A DNA stretch of 64,000 nt from Sarocladium kiliense (lineage: Eukaryota > Ascomycota > Sordariomycetes > Hypocreales > Sarocladiaceae). Under the pieces are notes generated by a model. It saw only the letters and a list, made by a program, of their open reading frames with translations. It ran no database searches and had not been told where the DNA came from. The translations under genes and the position numbers were made by a program. Below are positions 57,019-64,000 of the stretch, piece by piece (the first letter of the stretch is position 1; each line of letters opens with the position of its first letter). Location of the stretch: assembly GCA_030734395.1 (NCBI GenBank), contig JAUZTG010000034.1, positions 1,798,001-1,862,000 of the forward strand, in the 5' to 3' direction.

Positions 57019-59453
57019 TTATTCTAGGACTCCTTTCTGCATATTTGTGTCCAATGGAAATACTTCAGACAAGTCCATCATGTTCTCCCACAACTCATCA
57101 TCAATTATTACATCCGTCATGTTGAGCTCATTTAGCCATGCGTTGGGATACTGGTCGAACTGATCTCTGTATGCACGAGAATTGATCAGCACCTATTCAG
57201 CGGGTACTCCATCTGGAGGGAATGTGACATACCGTCTTGCGCGCTGAACAAAGCCCTGTATGTTGCTATGAGATTCTGGAGGCTGGGCTGAAACAGTATC
57301 GTCGTCGACATTTTCGACCAGGCCACACTGCTGCAGTTGAAACACCGTCTCGGGAAGTAGGTGTTTTGGATAACCAGAGACACCTATTGCCAGCAAGATC
57401 TTCAAGCATCTCCTGACCCTGTCCTGATACACATCTCCGTGATATAGCCCGCAGGCAGCCAGAATTACCTGCAAGGTGTGCAACGCAAAAAAGAAGTCGG
57501 TGATAACCAAGCTGGACACCACATTGTGTTGAACCATGCTCTCTAGTATATCGAATGATGACTCCGCAGCAGATAGACAGGTCGTGGCAAACTCTGCAAA
57601 GATGGCCTGCTTTGCCACTTCCACGAGTTCATCTCCTCGCAGGAGATTATACAGAAGGAACGGTTTGGTGACAAGCATCACGGTACTCCAGTACCTCAAG
57701 TGGAGCAAAGAGAGAGATCTCCGGTATAGTGGTGAGACGGAAGTCGACAAAGAAAGATGTGGAGGCACCTCTTTGAGCCAACTTTGCAATGACTTGGTGG
57801 CGTCAGCGAATTGACTCTGGGTCAAGATTTGACCATCGCGAACTGGTCCATCATAGAGGCGCTGTCGAATGTCTTTGGTAAGTCGAGCTAATGTGATAGC
57901 TTGTTCAAGATAGCCATTCGGAGTGTGCAGTCCAGGGCCAACCACCTATCTCAGTGTTAGAAGACTACTTTTGAAACTGCATAGGGTAAAAGCTCACGCT
58001 TTCCGATGGTAGAGGCGGTTGCCATGCACCAGAAGTCGTGGAGACGGTCATGCATGGCTTGCCGAGCTGAAGCGATAGGTCCTGGTCGAAGAGGAACAAG
58101 GTCCACCAAAGGCGTCTTGCATATGCTCTAGCCACTACACTATCCTTGGTCGAGTACTTATCCAGGTGCAGACCAAGCGAAAAGGCTATGCGGACAGCAA
58201 GACCCACGTGCACATATGCTGGATTGGTGAATCCATTCGACTGAAGGGCTAGGGCCTGACAGATGGTGAATACGCATGCTTGACAGAGTAAGCGGAGCCT
58301 TGAGGCATGACTTACAAGGAGAATTAAAGCACGGATGCTATCTAAATCAGCCTCGTCGCACACTCTCGGCACAAGGGCTTTCGCCTTCTCCAGCGACTCC
58401 GCCACCCTCTGTCCATCATCCGGCGAGGGCTCGCATAGACCACAAAGGGCCACAAGACTCTGGAGTGAGCAAAGCCATGAGCCAGTCTGTTGGCTAGAGT
58501 CTCCAGAGTACGTTGTCTCGAGACGTGTGTAGAAGTCTTCTGAAGAATACAGCCAGTACAGACAGTGCACGTGCTCGAAGAAACGAGCGGCGCAAGCTGT
58601 CAACAGGTCTTGAGGTGGTATCAACTCTGAGGGATGACCAGGAGACGGTGGAAATGTCAACGGAGACATGGTAGACGGTGGCGTGACCTTGAGCAGAGGC
58701 GGGATCTTGTCCTTGTCTGCAGTCTTCGTCCGGGCTCCCATTCTCAAGATCCAAGACCTGACCGCACCGTTGAAGCTTATGCCGGACTCGGGTCCCATGT
58801 AGCCTAAAAGGATGAGCTCTTGAACAGAGGACTTTTGGGTCTACTAGACGTACGATATTCGCCATGAGCATCTGGTAACAGGCAGCCCAGATCATGGTGG
58901 AGATTGGTGATTTCTGGCAACGAGATGTCTTCTTGCACCACCGAGACATTTGCTGGTGACTTATTAGGAGTTTCAAGGCTTTCAGACCCGTGTATCACAG
59001 TCTCGGTGTTTATATCAATCGCAGCGTACTCTTGTCGTGGTGCACCCTTTCGCTCAGATGCCAGTCGCCGTAGGTTCGGCAGTGTGAGGTCCTCATCTGG
59101 ATAGCATCTACTGCACAAGTCGCGCAGGAGGCGGTACTCTTCCTCTGACACAAAGTAGAATGGCTTCTGGCGTCGTTTGGCAATATCAATCGAGCAGACC
59201 TCATCGATGTTGCGGCAGTAATCACAAGGGCCATCGGCATCTCAACTTGGTCATCAGCGATGGATCTACTACACCTTGCAGCTGTGAGCCCACTCACCGG
59301 GTTTGTTGCACTTGAGCCTCCGATTAGTGAGTGTTTCTCAAGGCAGAGTCCGACGCAGCTTACCTTTGTTTTCCGCGCCTTGCAACGGTCGCAGCTGATC
59401 GCGGTGCGGTTGACCCGGGACTTCTTTGCAACCTTTGGCGTATTGCTCACCAT
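57019..59453 (-). CDS. Zn2Cys6 transcription factor, probable cluster regulator
   Basis: The zinc cluster is built from three exons. Exon 1 (59453-59364) ends C-D-R-C-K-A-R-K-T-K. A 13-base microexon (59310-59298) encodes C-N-K-P. The next exon, from 59240, gives D-A-D-G-P-C-D-Y-C-R-N-I-D-E-V-C. Together they form C-x2-C-x6-C-x8-C-x2-C-x6-C. The body is a typical fungal-specific TF domain (W-L-Y-S-S-E-D-F-Y, Q-A-L-A-L-Q-S-N-G-F..., R-R-L-W-W-T-L-F-L-F-D). The last exon, after an intron near 57200, ends M-Q-K-G-V-L-E, and the stop is at 57019. These proteins bind CGG repeats as dimers. The CGG-N10-CCG elements in four neighbouring promoters are its predicted sites. Some interior junctions are approximate. 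Confidence 0.87.
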
Positions 59454-59932
59454 CGTGCTCTGCGGTATAGCATTCGAGTGGCCTGATTCGAAGCATTTGT
59501 CCCATGCAGAGAAAGGGTGAGGTTTGGCGCATCGATGTTAGGGGCTACCAGATCCAGAGACCTTGGCGACGAGGTCCCCTGGACATGGACAAGGACGCAC
59601 TAGCAGCAAAGCGTTCTGCGCCTGATAAGCGGCCATGTGATTCGAGACGAGACCCAAGCCATTGAAGAAGCTAAAGGACCTCGCTAATCTTCTTGCAGCC
59701 CTCTGTAGGGGTTGACTGCACTTGCGAGCGGCGTGCTCGGATGCAGCGAGTTGGGGAAGTGGGAACGCGGGGGAAACGCGGGGAAGCGAGGGCACACCAC
59801 AGGAACTGGTTACCCACATGTTTATTCGGAGAAGGACTTCGGCACATAGATGCAGTGGCCGGCTCACATCCCTCATGAGACTGCAGGCCAGTCGGTGTAA
59901 GTTGTTGCCTCAGTTGACTATCTTCAGCTGGT
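59454..59932. other. Intergenic region upstream of the Zn2Cys6 regulator
   Basis: About 480 bases between the ADH stop and the regulator start, both on the minus strand; it should contain the regulator's promoter. There is no full CGG-N10-CCG site here. The closest sequence is TTCGAAGCATTT at about 59489-59500, which resembles the inner core only. Confidence 0.4.
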
Positions 59933-61215
59933 CTAATTCCAGAGATCGAGGACGACTCTACCAGCCAGGGTGCCACTCTCCATCTCTTCAAAGACTTGCT
60001 TCAAGTCCCCCAACCCCCGTGTCTGGTAATGCAGCGTGATGATCCCTCTTGCCGTCAACTCCAACACATCGATTGCATCTTGGCGATTACCCAATATCGA
60101 TCCAACAAGCTTCAACTGCTTCTGCACAATCAGTCCTGGAGCTGCAGATGAGATAGCTGTAGGTTTGCCGTCCGGAAGGCCAACGCCAACCAGCGTTCCG
60201 CAAGGCCTCAAGAACTCCAGGCCTTGTGAGTAGGCCTTGTTGCTTGCTGCACAGACAACTGCACTATGCGCGCCCAGGTCGCCTGTGAGCTTCTTGACTT
60301 CAGCTACGATGTCATCCCCGAATTTGGTGACGTCTAGAAAGACCTCAGCTCCGCTGTCCTTGACCACTTGTTCCTTGGTCCCTTGGTCGATTCCGATAAC
60401 CCGTTGACCAAATGCTTTGGCTGCCAATTGCGTGACGAGATGTCCCACGCCTCCACCTGCTCCAGATACGACAAGCCAGTTGCCAGGCTTTGTCTCGGCT
60501 TTGCGTAGCGCTGCATATGAGGTCAACCCAGCACACAGCATTGGTGCTGCTTTCTCGGGGCTCAATCCGGAGGGAATAGGTGTGAGGTATCGCGCCGGAA
60601 TCGTCACATATTGCTGAAAGGTGCCTGGCTGAAGCAGACCAGAAACAGACTGTTTGGCGCAGAGACCGTCCTCACCAGCGAGGCAATACACTTTTGAGAT
60701 CTATCAGCAGTGCGCATGACTTGGTTGAAGGAAGTGGTTGGTGCACAGTCGAGCACAACTTCTTACCACAGGTGCCACATATATCTCTTAACCACTTCAC
60801 TCCAACAGGGTCCCCAACTCTGAAGCCGTAAGCATCTGCTCCAGGTCCAATTTGAGCAATCGTCCCAGCACCCTCGTGGCCGCCGACCTGAGCTATTTTG
60901 CTTACATGTTAGTTGTGATGTCATTAGCTCACGGTATCCCTGGATGGGGTTCATTACTATCTGGAAGGGAAAATGGCAATCCCCAAGCATTCTTCATCAG
61001 AGACAGGTCTGAGTGGCAGACACCCGAATGCGTCCTGTCACCGTTAGATTCGTCGCCCTGGTCCGCGTGCTTGTACTTTGTACTTACAGTCTGACCAACA
61101 CCTCTCCTGCAGCTGGCCTGGGAGTCTCCAATTGCGTAACCTTTACGCTCAATTTTCCAGGTTGATCATAGACTGCGCCCTTGTAGGACAGCGGTATTTC
61201 ATCGATGGATCCCAT
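59933..61215 (-). CDS. Zinc-dependent alcohol dehydrogenase (medium-chain, ADH1 type)
   Basis: Four exons start at the ATG at 61215 (MGSIDEIPLSYKGAVYDQPG), about 345 residues in all. Catalytic-zinc motifs are T-H-S-G-V-C-H-S-D and G-G-H-E-G-A-G. The structural-zinc lobe is C-G-T-C-V-Y-C with a fourth Cys in G-E-D-G-L-C. The Rossmann motif is S-G-A-G-G-G-V-G-H-L. The second intron uses GTAATG...AATAG (about 60891-60951), giving ...F-S-L-P-D-T-Q-V-G-G-H-E-G-A-G; other splice choices break the frame. The protein ends ...G-R-V-V-L-D-L-W-N. It interconverts alcohols and aldehydes with NAD(H). In this cluster the likely substrates are the aromatic aldehydes released by the stilbene-type oxygenase. 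Confidence 0.88.
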
Positions 61216-61418
61216 GGTGAGGCTGTGGACAAAGGGTAGCGCGGAAGTGGGTTTGAAGTAGAAGACTTGGCCAAATCAGACCCGTGTCCATTGTTTGTTG
61301 ATAGATGGAAATGTCGATGGCGACTTTATGCAAGGTGCATCAAGCGCCTCGGCCTCGATATTAGCACCCTGCTCCATCGCGCATCGCACCATTCCAGTTA
61401 GGCCGGGGGAAGGTCAAG

Positions 61419-61436
61419 TCGGAAGCATCAAAGCGA
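61419..61436. promoter_or_regulatory. Predicted Zn2Cys6 operator, degenerate copy in the ADH promoter
   Basis: CGGAAGCATCAAAGCG (61420-61435), flanked by T and A, is identical over its first ten bases to the reverse complement of the copy near the oxygenase, but its second half-site is GCG instead of CCG. It lies 205 bases upstream of the ADH ATG. A separate CGG-N8-CCG dyad is at 61453-61466. The rest of 61216-61822 has no supported gene. Confidence 0.45.
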
Positions 61437-61822
61437 TGGCCAAGGACAGATGCGGACTAATTGCCGACGGACGCGAACCTTACCAAAATCGTTCATCACC
61501 AACAGCAATGGCATCCAACAAAGTATTTGACGGGTGTTGCATGCGCCACCGTTCTTTACGCTCCCTTGTGAGAGCCAGTTCTGATATCGGAGGTGAAGCC
61601 GTTCACACCAGAGTCAAGGGAAGCACTCCACCAGACCAGCAGTCTCGATGGACTCACATCACCAGTGTGAACAAGGCTCGAGGATGACCAAGCATCAGAA
61701 GAGTTTCTCCTGCAGGGTTGTGATGAATTGAGTCCTAGAGGTGGCAGTAACGAGTCCATTGTCTCTCAATTAAATGCACACTTTCTTCACATCTATCTGC
61801 TTTCGATTGCGACGAGGGCAGT

Positions 61823-63005
61823 TCAATGCTCCAAAGGAAGCTTGAATAACTTGATAGCGTTGGTCCTCCCGACTGCCTCCTTTGCCGAATTGTCCAAATC
61901 AACAGTCCTCCACCATGCTTGTGCTTCCTCAATCTCATCATACGGCGTATCTACCAAGAGTTAGCTTCATACTGAGGACTACATGCTGTGTATACTCATA
62001 CCTATGGAATACAAGCATCGATCTAAGCCAATCTCGTCGATACAGAACTTCAGGCCAGCCGTAGAAAAGTTGCCTGATGTTGTGATGTACACATTGCGCT
62101 GGAAATAGTACTTGTAATCCTCTTTGGACGGCCTTGTCGCCCGTTTGCTAGGTTTGTTGTACCAGTGACATGCTCTCCAGAGATTGAACGGAATGCTACG
62201 GTCAAGTTAGTCTCATGTACTTCGAGGACTCGCGGCTTGCGCACTTCTCTCCCAAATGACCAGCGACGATTTTCGCACCAGGGAACCTGTCGAATATGCC
62301 TATCACAGAGTATCAGTACCCAAGAAATGGTATAGTTACGGATCTGTCCTGCTTACCAGAGGCACAGATTGCGTAGATGTGCAACGAGAGATCCAGGTGG
62401 AATTGAACCGCAGCTCCCTGTAGATGTGGTCGATCTCCATACATAGACCCAGGTTGAAGATCCATTTTGCCCAAATATCTGGGGTGAAGATAGATTGGTA
62501 CATCAAGCTCCTCTACCTTCTTCCAGAAAGGGTCGTACTTAGGGTCGTCCAAATACATGCGTCCAGTTTCGGTTTCCGTGCTCTGATAATCGTTGACCAG
62601 GCCTCCAAAGAAGCCTAGTTCTTTGACAGCCCTTTCCAGCTCTTGCGCAGCTGTCTCTGCATCATGCATTGACAGAGCTGCCAGGCCGCCAAACCTGTCA
62701 GGTCTTTTGGCGACCTCGCTCGCCAGCCATTCATTCGCCTCTCTTGCTGTCTGCTTGGCAAGCTTGGGATCAGTAATTCCCTGACAGCCCGGTGAGGTCA
62801 ATGACAAGAGCATATAGTCGACGCCCTCGGCGTCCATTGATGCCAAGCGCTTTCCATGGATATCCAGAAGCCTCTCGGTATGGAGCTGTAGAGCTTTGCC
62901 GCCATGATCGCCAGGAGTAAGGATGGACTGCGTTTCTTTTAGCAACCAGGCTGTCGACGGCGTGATGATCGCTTCCTCGACTGCTATTGTGCCCTTGTTG
63001 GTCAT
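61823..63005 (-). CDS. Amidohydrolase-family decarboxylase, 2,3-dihydroxybenzoate decarboxylase-like
   Basis: Four exons encode about 340 residues from the ATG at 63005. The N-terminus M-T-N-K-G-T-I-A-V-E-E-A matches the G-K-I-A-L-E-E-A start of fungal 2,3-dihydroxybenzoate decarboxylases, where Glu binds the metal and Ala replaces the second histidine. Further marks are L-S-L-T-S-P-G-C-Q-G, I-Y-L-H-P-R with the metal-binding His, K-I-V-A-G-H-L-G-E-N-I-P-F-N-L-W-R, N-V-Y-I-T-T-S-G-N-F-S-T, and L-Y-S-I-D-T-P-Y-D-E with the catalytic Asp. Splicing at GTAAGC, GTGCGC and GTATGA donors keeps frame, ending K-L-F-K-L-P-L-E-H. It is expected to decarboxylate a hydroxybenzoate without oxidation. It is divergent from the oxygenase gene. 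Confidence 0.88.
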
Positions 63006-63193
63006 ATTGGCGTTGATGGAAGCACTTGTCGCACGAAGGACGACAGAAGCTTTACCGAACGAGGAAGGTATGAACTGTCAATTCTGGTGACTGTGTGACT
63101 ACAATATAAGATTCGTTAATTGAATTAATCCTCGCAAAGAAAACCAATTTGTCCGACAGCGTGTTTGGACGAGGCAGAGGAGCATCGTGCGCT

Positions 63194-63211
63194 TCGGTGG
63201 GATGCTTCCGA
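63194..63211. promoter_or_regulatory. Predicted Zn2Cys6 operator (CGG-N10-CCG), copy 3
   Basis: CGGTGGGATGCTTCCG (63195-63210), flanked by T and A, lies in the 402-base divergent promoter between the decarboxylase (190 bases from its ATG) and the oxygenase (198 bases from its ATG). Its reverse complement, CGGAAGCATCCCACCG, matches copy 1 at 13 of 16 positions. The remainder of 63006-63407 has no gene. Confidence 0.55.
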
Positions 63212-63407
63212 GCCCGCCGAAGTGTCGGATGTGGGCGTTGTTCGAACGGAAACAAGTGACCGACTCCAGCCCTCTTGTGGCATGTTTACCATTGTTCAGA
63301 TCCTACTGGATAAGAAGTCACTCAAGGGTCAGGCACACTGACGAGGCACGGTTGATGTAGAGTTGGAATCGCAATCTCAACATCCACAAACCTGACTTAC
63401 AGGCGTC

Positions 63408-64000
63408 ATGGCCCACATCTTCGAAGTTGCGCCTCTTGTTGACACAGGCTATGTCAATGGCAAAAAGGTCGGCGATCAAGTAAAATTTCCTGCATCAGCC
63501 GCATTCACAGGCTTCAATAAGCCATGTCGTCTAGAAGGGGACATCTTTGACCTTGAGGTCGAGGGGACAATCCCCCCAGAGATCAACGGGACGTTCTACA
63601 GAGTACAGCCAGATCACCGTTTCCCACCGGTCTTCGAGGATGACATTCATTTTAACGGTGATGGCAACATTACTGCTATTCGCATTCACAATGGACACGC
63701 AGATTACAAGCAGCGTTACGTGAGAACGGACAGGTTCATTGCCGAGACCGCTGCTAGGAAGAGTCTGTTTGGGAAATATCGCAATCCCTTCACAGATTCT
63801 GAGCTGGTGAAGGCTGTCATTCGAACTTCGGCAAACACCAACATCACCTTCTGGAGGGGGATGCTTCTGGCTTCTAAAGAGGACGGCCCGCCATATGCCA
63901 TGGACCCTGTAACGCTGGACACTATCGGCCGATATGACTTCGAGGGCCAAGTGCAGTCACCGACTTTTACAGCGCATCCAAAATTTGACCCCGACACCGG
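63408..64000 (+). CDS. Carotenoid/stilbene-cleaving oxygenase (5' part; runs off the window)
   Basis: The first 197 residues are visible, uninterrupted by introns. It opens MAHIFEVAPLVDTGYVNG without a signal peptide, implying a cytosolic enzyme. Family marks are E-I-N-G-T-F-Y-R-V-Q-P-D-H-R-F-P, H-F-N-G-D-G-N-I, R-Y-V-R-T-D-R-F, A-R-K-S-L-F-G-K-Y-R-N-P-F-T, and A-N-T-N-I-T-F-W. It then has F-T-A-H-P-K-F-D-P, whose histidine is the first of the four iron ligands. The pattern resembles the fungal stilbene-cleaving branch (resveratrol- or lignostilbene-cleaving dioxygenases such as CAO-1) more than retinal-forming carotenases. The reaction would split a central C=C bond into two aldehydes. Substrate assignment is inference; the other three iron histidines are outside the window. 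Confidence 0.85.
   Translation, partial: MAHIFEVAPLVDTGYVNGKKVGDQVKFPASAAFTGFNKPCRLEGDIFDLEVEGTIPPEINGTFYRVQPDHRFPPVFEDDIHFNGDGNITAIRIHNGHADYKQRYVRTDRFIAETAARKSLFGKYRNPFTDSELVKAVIRTSANTNITFWRGMLLASKEDGPPYAMDPVTLDTIGRYDFEGQVQSPTFTAHPKFDPDT

Noticed and set aside
60880..60960. Apparent frameshift in the ADH gene between H-P-G-I-P and V-G-G-H-E-G
   Set aside because: Using the GTGAGC donor breaks the frame, but a GTAATG donor at about 60951 with the AATAG acceptor gives ...L-P-D-T-Q-V-G-G-H-E-G-A-G in frame. It is a normal intron, not a mutation.
1..64000. CRISPR arrays, insertion sequences, rRNA genes
   Set aside because: None seen; the window is eukaryotic (introns and fungal families), so CRISPR and bacterial IS elements are not expected.

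Overview
This window is from a filamentous ascomycete (Pezizomycotina). Genes are mostly interrupted by short introns of about 50-100 bases with GTRNGT donors and YAG acceptors. The protein families are typical of that group: Zn2Cys6 regulators, fungal MFS and ABCC transporters, homoaconitase of the alpha-aminoadipate lysine route, a secreted M43 protease and NmrA-like oxidoreductases. No rRNA, tRNA, CRISPR array or intact transposon was recognised. Roughly 23 protein genes are supported, two of them cut by the window edges. Splice models were built by eye from frame continuity and family similarity.

Left part (1-16.6 kb): the N-terminus of an SLC35F-type membrane transporter, an NMT1/Ca3427-like solute-binding-fold protein, a full-length ABCC multidrug transporter, a small secreted six-cysteine protein, an MFS transporter, a four-span membrane protein, a 2.1-kb gap, and an S/T-rich secreted M43 metalloprotease.

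Middle (16.7-43 kb): a single-exon macrodomain-SirTM sirtuin fusion that predicts both writing and erasing of protein ADP-ribosylation, divergent from an NmrA-like reductase. Then follow a ferric-reductase-type flavocytochrome, a large disordered protein, the CAF-1 large subunit with a PIP box and an MCB-like promoter element, a conserved Ser-rich protein, a 4.5-kb gene-poor stretch, a Cys-rich/S-T-rich protein with an unresolved 5' end, an F-box protein and homoaconitase.

Right part (43.5-64 kb): a sugar-type MFS transporter with CreA-like sites upstream, a cyclase-family hydrolase, and a regulator combining two C2H2 fingers with a Zn2Cys6 cluster. From 51.3 kb to the right edge there is a compact set that reads as an aromatic (probably stilbenoid) catabolic cluster: MFS transporter, SnoaL-like protein, cytochrome P450, Zn2Cys6 regulator, zinc alcohol dehydrogenase, 2,3-dihydroxybenzoate-decarboxylase-like amidohydrolase and a carotenoid/stilbene-cleaving oxygenase. 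Four promoters in this block carry related copies of a CGG-N10-CCG element with a shared inner core, a plausible operator for the resident Zn2Cys6 regulator. This predicted regulon and the macrodomain-SirTM fusion are the two most interesting observations.
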